Positions 47,301 through 55,079 of a stretch of 64,000 bases of DNA are shown one piece after another. The stretch's first letter is position 1. Each line of letters opens with the position of its first letter. This stretch comes from Wolbachia endosymbiont (group B) of Parapoynx stratiotata (GTDB lineage Bacteria > Pseudomonadota > Alphaproteobacteria > Rickettsiales > Anaplasmataceae), in the NCBI RefSeq assembly GCF_947250635.1, contig NZ_OX366335.1, positions 496,001 through 560,000 of the forward strand, in the 5' to 3' direction. Position numbers and translations under genes: made by a program. Under the pieces are notes generated by a model, which worked only from the letters and a program-made list of their open reading frames with translations, had not been told where the DNA came from and did not search any database.

Positions 47301-47784
47301 TCATGTTTTCCAAGTAACGCTCAAAATCACCTTCAACAAAATCTCTGAACTCATTTCTATAAGAACTTATGTGATCAACTACTCGATTACGAAATACGTT
47401 TCTTACTAAATTTGCAAATGTATCATCATAATTCGCAGCACCTAAATTCCGAACCAAACCTCTAATATGATCTAAATTTTGGGTTACAGTTCCATCATTT
47501 CCAAATAGTACTTCATACCTTTGTCGAAATAAAGCATCGTCGTTTCTGACGGGTATTAAGTAAGCCATAGTAACAGACCAAAATAAGCAACTACCGTCTC
47601 CTGGAACATCGATTCTCTTAACCTGACTTCCACTTTCGGAATCAACATCAGATCTACGATAACGCTTAAGTTGATAAAATTCTTTAGCTTGCTCTATATA
47701 TTGTATTTGATCCGATAATTCGGTAATCTTTGAATTAACGCCTTCTTTTTTTAGGTGATCTGTTAGATATTGTGTCTTAAACAT
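44362..47784 (-). CDS. cifB: CifB2, N-terminal part (OTU protease and two PD-(D/E)XK domains), truncated by IS110
   Basis: The 5' portion of cifB2; native sequence runs 47784-44462 (about 1107 codons) and the last 33 codons come from the IS110. An OTU cysteine protease is N-terminal, with D63-G-S-C66 (VPGDGSCLFWS) and H214 (KRNHYNFGL). Two PD-(D/E)XK nuclease domains follow: D525 with E545-L-K547, and D905 with E929-L-K931. A basic RKKR site (1033-1036) lies where CifB1 has RSRR. There is no ULP1 protease. The ATG has a GGGGG ribosome-binding site; cifA2 ends 188 bp upstream. The truncated protein keeps both nucleases and OTU, so a shortened product is possible, comparable in size to canonical CifB. 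Confidence 0.82.
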   Translation of the reverse strand: MFKTQYLTDHLKKEGVNSKITELSDQIQYIEQAKEFYQLKRYRRSDVDSESGSQVKRIDVPGDGSCLFWSVTMAYLIPVRNDDALFRQRYEVLFGNDGTVTQNLDHIRGLVRNLGAANYDDTFANLVRNVFRNRVVDHISSYRNEFRDFVEGDFERYLENMRNPDTWGGEPEIRAMSGMLSATISVSGEVETQYGNGNTQIQLFHVGAPGKRNHYNFGLERNIIDNDKELAKGLKRVMGKVRPQDFELIQLLIEEASKEVGISQQDEDFKSFEPRFQSFVDQIPSYLHSVEKAGFFTHFFLGSFSTLPDIKIAEKLNIKKIYFSFDTSKTLKVAIVKNGQIGNAEDAINNIDLFSISEGKRGHQFTVNELENILRKNIDRSKIRDRDVENEILNIKNEIQDRIKSRLVQIYKGKGDIFVNMEAKEILDSATSKEFYEIEKGIWNNPEGDIAKLSDSDAQTVSRSLKKVLEKINNVHSEYVGSVVYDNSAREAAHHGFMVGVFMNFHYRYNLRVYPEQFAGRGYADIILLARGPDRALDSIPIIIELKAGAGSNATPDKALQQAERYAQGFQPNVQRVLTTADNILYVGVNLDNPSPISDIKVSNRGEEIIPLFQDMLKSSDDWDTQEIGKRELKEQIKDNMERIYHTFPGTSEKGDNHYFSRFLLGQSLLLSEDSGTSLKKYIFIYGDNIPTEVHPNLRRLGRPAAQRARERLSANLDASHAVVTMVLIPENTEKLVYVMNIVEANRKDVLNGLNEVLPLDRLNREIGNREIIELSLNFDTRYKSDFKRYLTIWAEKYNSLQEYNNGDNRFQGTFKEVTYPNELKETFDKALDIQSLSIRGYSRLLEKIGEGIFPFKSLVNKEAHFQGILNGVFSYYSDLKLQESPETRALVLTEFQTGRGERIDMLVHGIKFVAQGGNAEEYTPIGLELKASRQGKGAQALLREANDQINEEYKEGVTYKTLTDGDEVKFIGVVFDKGSNNPNKLILTSRTTKEGFIPVEVVHSSVHMLPTGEATQSLNKLNLNGCAKQSNRKKRSIKCLFSKDDVEKFSKGRVDKNNVGKVIIDSEKFLTYVKSSQDEGKNAQLIEFIGNKNIEGDYKYLVDKVIGAVVLKVNRKILKINFYLVDYKAKDAFNTFYVI

Positions 47785-47972
47785 AAAGCCCCCTTCATTA
47801 CATTATACCAAATCCACTATTTATTATCAGAGATATCAACAATATAAGCTATTTTTACCTGCATACTAACTTGGATATATAACATTTATATTATAATGCA
47901 ACGCCTTTTTGACAGAAGCTAAAGTAGTAACAAGAAACCATCACCTGTTTTATAGAATTGCCTTATAATACC

Positions 47973-49229
47973 TTAATTGCCCAACCCTAATTGCTCACAT
48001 GCTTTGCTTAATTTAACCTCAGTCAAGCTAGTAAACCCTTCAGCTGTAGACTTACCGTATGATAAAAATTTATTTAATGAATCAATATCTCTTTGCTCTA
48101 ACACAGATCGTATATACTCCGCTTGCCTAGAATCCATAAATTCTTTAATTTGATCAGAATTAGCCTTATCTAATATTGCCCATACCGGTTCCATGTAATT
48201 TTGATTTACCCAAGGTACTAATAAACTTGTAACAAGAAAGCAAGATCTATTACAAACTTCTTCCTTCAGCACATAAGTACGATGGCTATCAAATCCCTCC
48301 TTTCTCCACATATGCATGAAAAGCTTTGCACCTTCACCAGCATAATATGAGCTGTTTTCTGTTTTTATATAGTGTAGCCAGACAAGATATTTATCTTCTG
48401 AAACATTACTTGGTTTCAAATAGTCAAACAATGCTTGAAATTGATCAAAGCGAAGTGCACCCTGTAGCGTGTTTAGACTACCATAATAACCATTTTCAGC
48501 TAAGTCTCTTTTTAGAAGTTCTGGATATTTATCAGGACTTATTTGACTAAAATAAAACTCGAATATTTCAGGATAACTATTACAACGGTTCCCTGCTACA
48601 TATACTGCTGTCTTCATCAAGATTTCATCCTTTTTCTGTTCGCTCATCTCACTTTCAGGTAATGATTTTATTTTATTCCAGAAGAATTCCACTGCCTGCT
48701 CTTGCTTAAGACTCACAGCACATTTAAGCCCGTACTCATATGGATGACAGCCATCTAAATTTAGTTTAGAGATGTAACCACTAACAAAATGTGACCAAAA
48801 AACTATTAAAAGGTTGCCTCCTAGAGTCTTAACTAAGTGACCATACTCCAACAGACTGCTCTTACCTTGAGCTGATAGTTTATTTTTTCTCTCTTCAAAT
48901 AGAGCAATAATATCTTCTTCCAGGCAATAACGACAGGCAATCTCATATCTTTTATCAGTACTAAAAGGACTATTTGAATTTTGCACAATCAATTTTTTAC
49001 CTACCATTTGCCTATCAAGCTTAACTCCGTGTAAATTGTCTACTTTTTTCCAACAATCCTCGCTAGACAATACCTGTGCAAGAAAATTACGTCCTTTCTT
49101 GCCACTTTTTTGGTGCAGACGCCAATTTGCATAGCACCAGCGTTCAATTTGAAAAAGCTTAGATGCTCTATGGGGATCATCCTCTTTAATAGACGAAAAC
49201 AAAACTTTTGGAATATCTGAACGCAACAT
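47973..49229 (-). CDS. cifA: Cytoplasmic incompatibility factor CifA (module 2)
   Basis: A 418-residue CifA homologue starting at ATG 49229, which sits 8 bp after AAGG; a GTG at 49235 is closer to that site than usual. Family features: SSIKEDDPHRA, SSEDCWKKVDN, VGKKL and RYEIACRYCLEEDI, and repeats such as AVEFFWNKIKS. It is clearly related to but well diverged from CifA1, so the modules are old paralogues or came from different sources rather than a fresh copy. Its partner cifB2 is disrupted, so it could act alone, for example in rescue; this is inference from known CifA biology. Confidence 0.83.
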   Translation of the reverse strand: MLRSDIPKVLFSSIKEDDPHRASKLFQIERWCYANWRLHQKSGKKGRNFLAQVLSSEDCWKKVDNLHGVKLDRQMVGKKLIVQNSNSPFSTDKRYEIACRYCLEEDIIALFEERKNKLSAQGKSSLLEYGHLVKTLGGNLLIVFWSHFVSGYISKLNLDGCHPYEYGLKCAVSLKQEQAVEFFWNKIKSLPESEMSEQKKDEILMKTAVYVAGNRCNSYPEIFEFYFSQISPDKYPELLKRDLAENGYYGSLNTLQGALRFDQFQALFDYLKPSNVSEDKYLVWLHYIKTENSSYYAGEGAKLFMHMWRKEGFDSHRTYVLKEEVCNRSCFLVTSLLVPWVNQNYMEPVWAILDKANSDQIKEFMDSRQAEYIRSVLEQRDIDSLNKFLSYGKSTAEGFTSLTEVKLSKACEQLGLGN

Positions 49230-49272
49230 AGCCACTACCTTAATTAATTAGATTATCAATTACATTTTAAGT

Positions 49273-49300
49273 ATAGTATTCTATCTTTAAAACTTGTCAA
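49273..49300 (-). promoter_or_regulatory. Candidate cifA2 promoter
   Basis: Read on the minus strand: TTGACA (49300-49295), 16 bases (AGTTTTAAAGATAGAA), then TACTAT (49278-49273), about 45 bp before the start codon. The -35 and spacer are shared with cifA1. Confidence 0.55.
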
Positions 49301-49493
49301 TCATTATTGTAGAAAATTTTCTAACCCAAAGTAGTTTTAGGCAAAAGTCTCTTAAGAAGGTCGGTACGGGATTTTTCTTTACCTTCAAATTCTGTTTTCA
49401 TTATGAGTTTGCCTTAAATTCCTCCTTAAGAAAATTAGTATTAATCTAACAACGTATTTTACTAATAGCTTAAATAATATAGCCATTTTCAGT

Positions 49494-49546
49494 GCTCAAA
49501 ACCAGGGACGGTGAGAACAATTTTTCTTGGAATCAGTTGGTCTACC
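49494..49546 (-). repeat. About 55-bp repeat, copy 2 of 3
   Basis: Same family as 553-607, reading GGTAGACCAACTGATTCC on the minus strand. It lies just beyond the 3' end of the tandem-repeat gene and is in the same direction as the copy at 52308-52360. Confidence 0.6.
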
Positions 49547-49568
49547 GCGCAAGATCATTGACATCTTC

Positions 49569-51887
49569 TTATTTGCTTTTCCCTATTCCACTAATATTCT
49601 GTTGTTGAAGCGATATATCATCCAAGGGAGTAAAAGGAACTCTTCTAACTTTTTCATATAGTATACTAAATACCTCACGCCGATTATCTTTGATAAGATT
49701 GTTTAAATATTCTGTTTTATTTCCTGCCTTATCAAAACAAAGATCATGTAACTTCTCAAAAATGTGACAAACATTAATCCCTACTCCATATAATATCTTA
49801 TTTGATAAATTTTTCGGCGTAAAAAGTTTTTCCTCGGTGAGGAAGTGATTTAAATAATTTTCTTTAAAACATGATGTGTGAAAATTTCTTAAAATAGAAG
49901 AGGCATTATTTCCTGCCATGGATAATACATTTGATAGATAATCCGGCCTAAAACCTTCCTTATAAAAATCATCTAAAAGCTGTGTTACGTTTCCCGTCTC
50001 ATCAAAACAAACATCATGAAAATTTTTTAAAGCAGAACAAATATTAGCTTTTGCTCCGTGTAATATCCCAGATAAATTACTTGCTGTAAAACCCCCTTCT
50101 TTATTTAAAAAATGGTATAAATACTTTTTTGTCTCTCCTATAAAACAAAAATTATGAAATTTTTTTAAACTATCAGCTGATCCACTCAGTATACTACATA
50201 AATCACATGGCCTAAAACCTCCCTTATATAAATCATCTAAAAGCTTTGTTTTTTCCCTTTTCTCATTAAAACAAACACTATGCAACTTTTTTAAATTAGA
50301 AGAAGTATGAACCCCTGATCCACATAACATACAGGATAAGTTGCTTGGCTTAAAACCTTCCCTATAGAAATCATCTAAAAGTTCTGTTCTTTCCCCTTTT
50401 TCATTAAAACACAGATCATGCAATTTTTTAAAAGCACCCTTAGCATTAACTCCTGCTCTACTTAACATACCAGATAAGTTATGTAACGTAAAACCTTCTT
50501 TCCCATCTTTGTTCTTAATAAAGTGCTCTAAATATTGAGTTTTATTTCCTTCTGCATCAAACCAAAGGTCATATAATTCTTTAAAAGCTTTTGCAGCATT
50601 AGCTCCCGCTCCACCTAAAATACTCGATATATTAGATAGATTTATTCCTTCTTTTTCTAGAGTTTTTAAATATCGTGTCTTTTTTCCGTTCTGATCAAAC
50701 CAAAGATCATATAATTCTTTAAAAGCTTTTGCAGCATTAGCTCCTGCTTTACCTAAAATACTTGATACATTAGATAGATTTACTCCTTCTTTTTCTAGAG
50801 TTTTTAAATATTGAGTTTTATTTCCTTCTGCATCAAACCAAAGGTCATATAATTCTTTAAAAGCTTTTGTAGCATTAGCTCCTACTCCACTTAAGATACT
50901 AGACATACGAACTAGATCTACTCCACTTTCTTCTAGTTTTATTAAGTATCGTGTCCTTTTTCCGTTCTGATCAAACCAAAGGTCATATAATTCTTTAAAA
51001 GCTTTTGCAGCATTAGCTCCTGCTTTACCTAAAATACTTGATACATTAGATAGATTTACTCCTTCTTTTTCTAGAGTTTTTAAATATTGAGTTTTATTTC
51101 CTTCTGCATCAAACCAAAGGTCATATAATTCTTTAAAAGCTTTTGTAGCATTAGCTCCTACTCCACTTAAGATACTAGACATACGAACTAGATCTACTCC
51201 ACTTTCTTCTAGTTTTATTAAGTATCGTGTTTTTTTTCCTTCTGTATCAAACCAAAGATCGTATAATTCTTTAAAAGCTTTTACAGCATTAGCTCCTGCT
51301 CCATGCAAAATACTAGACATACGAACTAGATCTACTCCACTTTCTTCTAGTTTTATTAAGTATCGTGTTTTTTTTCCTTCTGTATCAAACCAAAGATCGT
51401 ATAATTCTTTAAAAGCTTTTACAGCATTAGCTCCTGCCTTACTTAAAATACTGGAGACACTAGATAGATTTATTCGTTTTTCTTCTAGAGTTTTTAAGTA
51501 TTGAGTTTTATTTCCTTCTACATCAAACCAAAGGTCATATAATTCTTTAAAAGCTTTTGCAGCATTAGCTCGTGCTCTATGTAAAATACTGGACATATTA
51601 GCTGGGTTTATTCCATTTCTTTTCAGAATTTCTAGTCTTTTTTCTCTAATTAAACAATCTAAGAACTGATCAAATTCAGGTATTCCATCTCTACCAATCA
51701 CACTTTTAGCAAATTTAGTTTCCTCATTGTGCAGCCTCTTCGATACTACGTCAACACAACGCCTCCGTTTTCCAGAGCTAGAACCAGCTTCAGGACTTTC
51801 CTTGGCTGAACTCCTTGAACCACTACTTTGTTCTGATGGGGTAGTTCTAGCATCTCGTAATCGTTTCGAACGCTCTTTGCCTAACAT
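49569..51887 (-). CDS. 46-residue tandem-repeat protein with TAL-effector-like repeat pattern and nuclear-signal-like N-terminus
   Basis: A 772-residue protein of unknown function; no family is recognised with certainty. Start ATG 51887 is chosen for AGGAG 8 bp upstream. The first 50 residues are polar and basic (GKERSKRLRDAR; SSSGKRRRC), resembling a bipartite nuclear signal. Fourteen repeats follow: eight near-identical 46-residue units (VNLSNVSSILGKAGANAAKA, then FKELYDLWFD, then a KTQYLKTLEKEG helix) and six divergent ones with FKPSNLSCML or FRPDYLSNVL starts. The G(F/V)(T/N)Pxx(V/L)xxIL-xxx-G pattern aligns without gaps to TAL repeats. The residues after IL vary most (HR, SK, HG, SG, GK, SG, GK, GG, SR, CG, SG, HG, SM, YG). 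It lies beside cifA2 and is absent from module 1. DNA binding is a hypothesis only. Confidence 0.6.
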   Translation of the reverse strand: MLGKERSKRLRDARTTPSEQSSGSRSSAKESPEAGSSSGKRRRCVDVVSKRLHNEETKFAKSVIGRDGIPEFDQFLDCLIREKRLEILKRNGINPANMSSILHRARANAAKAFKELYDLWFDVEGNKTQYLKTLEEKRINLSSVSSILSKAGANAVKAFKELYDLWFDTEGKKTRYLIKLEESGVDLVRMSSILHGAGANAVKAFKELYDLWFDTEGKKTRYLIKLEESGVDLVRMSSILSGVGANATKAFKELYDLWFDAEGNKTQYLKTLEKEGVNLSNVSSILGKAGANAAKAFKELYDLWFDQNGKRTRYLIKLEESGVDLVRMSSILSGVGANATKAFKELYDLWFDAEGNKTQYLKTLEKEGVNLSNVSSILGKAGANAAKAFKELYDLWFDQNGKKTRYLKTLEKEGINLSNISSILGGAGANAAKAFKELYDLWFDAEGNKTQYLEHFIKNKDGKEGFTLHNLSGMLSRAGVNAKGAFKKLHDLCFNEKGERTELLDDFYREGFKPSNLSCMLCGSGVHTSSNLKKLHSVCFNEKREKTKLLDDLYKGGFRPCDLCSILSGSADSLKKFHNFCFIGETKKYLYHFLNKEGGFTASNLSGILHGAKANICSALKNFHDVCFDETGNVTQLLDDFYKEGFRPDYLSNVLSMAGNNASSILRNFHTSCFKENYLNHFLTEEKLFTPKNLSNKILYGVGINVCHIFEKLHDLCFDKAGNKTEYLNNLIKDNRREVFSILYEKVRRVPFTPLDDISLQQQNISGIGKSK

Positions 51888-52688
51888 AAAAAACACTCCT
51901 TGCTTCCATTATCACTTTCTTAATTATTGATGGTATTCAAAAATAAGCAAGTTAAATTTTATGACTCAATGTATGAGTCCAGAGTATTAGATATAATATT
52001 CAAGAGATCGCAATAATAGCTACAAATTAGCAGTCAGTATAATCCGATAATTTTATTCTATTAACAGCCTATTAGCATCACATTAATAATCCATAAATTT
52101 GTTTTACGTTTTTTGAAATGCAAGCTTTAATTGAGTCACTAGGCTTATGTTTTTAAAGTTGAAACTAGCGCTGACAAGCAAGATTATGTTTATTTTATTA
52201 TATCTTTGCTATAAATTTACCTTAATTCTTCTTCATTCTTAGATAAATCTGTTATTAATCTAGGAATAAATATTGCTAAAAACTTAAAAAACACAACCAC
52301 TTCCAGCAACCAAAACCAAGGGCCGTGAGAAGAGTTTGTTTTGGGATGGATTGGTCTACCAAGTGTACCATACGAACTTTTTAATATAGTGATTTTATTA
52401 CACGCTAAAATCATCTATATTGGCTTACTTTCACTAAATTTATATACGAACTAGTTTGCCTAACTTTGTTGTAACAACTTTGCGTTTTTATTTTTATAAC
52501 CCTGCTTTTATTTCAGCTGCTCTCACAAAGGTAGGTACTTTTTTGTGGTTTTTGGAAAGAGTAAATAAACAAATTTCTTGTAACACTACAAAACCTAGTA
52601 TTTTCTAAAAGTTTTTATGTTATTTTTAATAAATTGATAAATATTGTAATACTTGTTATAATAATGTCAGAATATTAACAAATATGCA
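51888..52688. other. Intergenic region upstream of the LRR/ankyrin gene
   Basis: 801 bases with no convincing gene. It contains the third copy of the 55-bp repeat (52308-52360) and, from there to about 52580, sequence alignable in inverted orientation to 300-607 upstream of the LRR gene of module 1. A 65-codon frame at 52217-52414 overlaps this repeat and is not supported. Confidence 0.55.
52308..52360 (-). repeat. About 55-bp repeat, copy 3 of 3
   Basis: Reads GGTAGACCAATCCATCCCAA on the minus strand, closest to the module 1 copy. Together with 49494-49546 it brackets the tandem-repeat gene as direct repeats. Confidence 0.6.
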
Positions 52689-53789
52689 ATGAGAGTTAAT
52701 TTTAGTCAATATGTTGAAGGTGAAAAACTTTCAGTTTCATCTTTTATGCTATCACTAATAAATCTAGGTCAAAATGAGAAGATTTCAACTAAAAAAATAA
52801 ATGATAAAAAGCATATAGAAGAGAAAGAAAGGGAAGAAGTCGTCCAAGAAATAATGAGCAAGAAGCAACAAGAATTGGTAAATCAACTCATAGAATTTTT
52901 GCAAAGCAACAAGCATATTAAAGAGCTTAGTCTTCAAGATTCTTGGTACTGCACTCGGACTATAGAAACTTTAGCTCAATCTTCATCCCTACAGAATCTT
53001 AGAAAGCTTAATCTAAATTTGGAGGATATTGATGTTGAAGCTATAAAAACTTTAGCTAAATCTCCACATCTACAAAATCTTGAAAAGCTTATTATACATA
53101 GCAGAAGTATTGATTGTAAAATAGTTGAAGCTATAGCTGAACTTCGTGATCATAGAATTGAGTTTGATAAATTATTCAGCAATGAATATCAGATCTTTTA
53201 TAGATTCTTATTATCAAAAGTATATTTTGATAACCAAATTGCAGGTGAAAAAGACGTAGAAAAGATGGTTATGGATTCAGCTTTATTTGATCCTAGAGAA
53301 AAAGTTATTGAATATATATTAGAAAATCCTGATAGATACCCTCTCTCAATCAACTCACAAGATCGAATACCAGGAAAACCTCTTTTACATTTTGCTGCTC
53401 GAATGGGAATGCTAGAGTTAGTAAAGATATTAATGAGAAACGGAGGAGATGTTAATACAACAAATGATGGAGAGACTCCTTTGCATTTAGCTGCTAAATA
53501 TGTCTATACAAAGCCAATGCTAGATCTAATAAAAATAGGCTTAAGTATTAATTCAATAAATGCTTATAATTTAGCTGGAAAACGTAACGCTACAGAGGTG
53601 GTGCAAGCTCTAATAAAAGCAGGAGCAGATATTAATGCGGTAAATCGAACTGGGGAAACGCCTCTTACTACTGCTGATAATGCTAAAAACACAGATCTGA
53701 GTAGGCTAATAGTAAATCATATAACAAAGTTAGAAGCTATTGAGTTATATATAAGTGATCAAAACCTACAAAAAAAAATGAATTTATAA
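52689..53789 (+). CDS. LRR and ankyrin repeat protein, N-terminal part, frame ends at a poly(A) tract
   Basis: 366 codons. The N-terminal half has leucine-rich-like repeats (HIKELSLQD; LQNLRKLNLNLEDIDVEAIK; LQNLEKLIIHS). The second half has ankyrin repeats (GKPLLHFAARMGMLELVKIL; ETPLHLAAKYVYTKPM; GETPLTTADNAKN). The frame stops just after a run of nine A (from 53770). One more A would join it to the frame that continues through 54634, giving 648 residues. Paralogue of the LRR gene at the window start. Likely a secreted or membrane-anchored host-interaction protein, by analogy. Confidence 0.65.
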   Translation: MRVNFSQYVEGEKLSVSSFMLSLINLGQNEKISTKKINDKKHIEEKEREEVVQEIMSKKQQELVNQLIEFLQSNKHIKELSLQDSWYCTRTIETLAQSSSLQNLRKLNLNLEDIDVEAIKTLAKSPHLQNLEKLIIHSRSIDCKIVEAIAELRDHRIEFDKLFSNEYQIFYRFLLSKVYFDNQIAGEKDVEKMVMDSALFDPREKVIEYILENPDRYPLSINSQDRIPGKPLLHFAARMGMLELVKILMRNGGDVNTTNDGETPLHLAAKYVYTKPMLDLIKIGLSINSINAYNLAGKRNATEVVQALIKAGADINAVNRTGETPLTTADNAKNTDLSRLIVNHITKLEAIELYISDQNLQKKMNL

Positions 53790-53911
53790 ACTCTTCAGAG
53801 GAGAGAAAAAATTATTGCCAGCATTCTCAAAAATGTGAAAAAGAAGTTCAAAAGATTAAAGAAAGAAATGAGCCACTATATGACTTTTTAAGGGAAAGTG
53901 ACGTTAATAAA

Positions 53912-54634
53912 ATGGTTGACATATGGGAAAAAAATGAAAATGTACGTAATGAATTTGATAATGAAAAGGGTTTAAAAGGGAAATATCCAGAATATGCTGA
54001 CATTTTAATTAACAAAGCTAATAAAGTAAAAAAAGAAATTTTTCTGCATAATCAGAAGCCACTGATTCACTGGCTACAAGCATATTATAAATGTAATTTT
54101 CGAGCAATAACATTTTCCGGTATATGCTCCTTCTTTGATAAGCGGAAACAGGATAAGATATTCAAAAAGTATCCAATGCGTTTAGGCAGTATTATGGGCA
54201 GGTTTAATTCTGATAGGTTAAAATACTTAATAGATTGTGAAGAGAGAAGCTGTCCTAAACTGTCAGTACAGACAGCTAAATACTGCATAAAAAATAAACT
54301 ACTAGAAGGAAATCTTTGTAATCCAAATATTGAGCAACTTCCAGCAGTTAGTCAGGCTTGTTTTTCGGATGAACAAGTTTCTCCACCAACAAATGATGCT
54401 CCACGAAGTAAAGAAAAAAATAAACTGCCTACTGTATGTGCTTTCACATTAGCAATAGCTGGAATTGTTTCAGGAATAGCTATTGCATTTTACTCAGGAA
54501 TGTTAGCGGTAGGAATAGCAGTTGGAGTTTGTTGTCTAATTGCTGCTGCAGTCATATACTGTTGTAATAGTCCTTCAAATTTACTTAAAGATAGCAATGT
54601 TGAAATTGTAGTGAATCAAATAACAGTGGAATGA
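53912..54634 (+). CDS. C-terminal continuation of the LRR/ankyrin protein, with membrane hairpin
   Basis: The open frame starts right after the poly(A) tract (NEFINSSEERKNYCQHSQKC...) with the first ATG at 53912. No ribosome-binding site of note lies at that ATG, so this is best read as the severed end of the preceding gene. Near the C-terminus are two hydrophobic segments (FTLAIAGIVSGIAIAFY; GMLAVGIAVGVCCLIAAAVI), a layout seen in Wolbachia ankyrin proteins. A strong terminator follows. Confidence 0.6.
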   Translation: MVDIWEKNENVRNEFDNEKGLKGKYPEYADILINKANKVKKEIFLHNQKPLIHWLQAYYKCNFRAITFSGICSFFDKRKQDKIFKKYPMRLGSIMGRFNSDRLKYLIDCEERSCPKLSVQTAKYCIKNKLLEGNLCNPNIEQLPAVSQACFSDEQVSPPTNDAPRSKEKNKLPTVCAFTLAIAGIVSGIAIAFYSGMLAVGIAVGVCCLIAAAVIYCCNSPSNLLKDSNVEIVVNQITVE

Positions 54635-54660
54635 TTATAACTCAAGGTAAGGAGAAATAT

Positions 54661-54718
54661 CAGGAAGGTTGGCTTTGTTACCTATGAAAGGCTACCTTCC
54701 TGAAAATGTTATTTTTTT
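54661..54718 (+). terminator. Rho-independent terminator after the ankyrin gene
   Basis: CAGGAAGGT (54661-54669) pairs perfectly with ACCTTCCTG (54694-54702), and TTTTTTT follows at 54712-54718. Confidence 0.65.
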
Positions 54719-55079
54719 GCAGTCAATTTATCCAATTTAGTGGGAGTGTTAAATTTACTAATCTTTCCATAAGTGAGATTAAAGAATTGCAGAAAGTTTA
54801 ATAATTTATATATTCTTTTAAAGAAATTATCTTATTTTTTATTGGCAGACAGCTTGCTTAAACCCGTAAAACCTCTCCAGTTGTTCACCCCATAACATCG
54901 GTATTTCTCTTTTTAGTTTTTTCCATAACACAAGAAAAACTAACCTCTTTTTCAGCCAATACAAGGCTAGTTTTTCTTTCAATTCTCAATTTGTTTTCAA
55001 CTTGAATTATCATTTCTTATTGAAACTACGTTTATGGAATCACTCAAATCATACTACACTACACCAACTTGATCAGAGC
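54719..55079. other. Intergenic region
   Basis: No gene is seen. GGGAGTGTTAAAT at 54742-54754 equals the first 13 bases of the MITE end at 55515, possibly a solo end. Otherwise AT-rich sequence. Confidence 0.4.

Larger units (their letters stand above)
49236..49568. other. Intergenic region between cifA2 and the tandem-repeat gene
   Basis: It contains the cifA2 promoter candidate and one copy (49494-49546) of the three-copy repeat. A stretch including CTAACCCAAAGTAGTTT matches the region upstream of cifA1 in inverted orientation. No gene is visible. Confidence 0.55.

Noticed and set aside
50550..51560. Regular DNA repeats that look like a CRISPR or satellite array
   Set aside because: The 138-bp periodicity is coding and in frame throughout the tandem-repeat protein; no short repeats with unique spacers are present.
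54742..54754. Solo MITE end GGGAGTGTTAAAT
   Set aside because: Only 13 bases match, with no partner end within a short distance, so chance or an old remnant cannot be separated.
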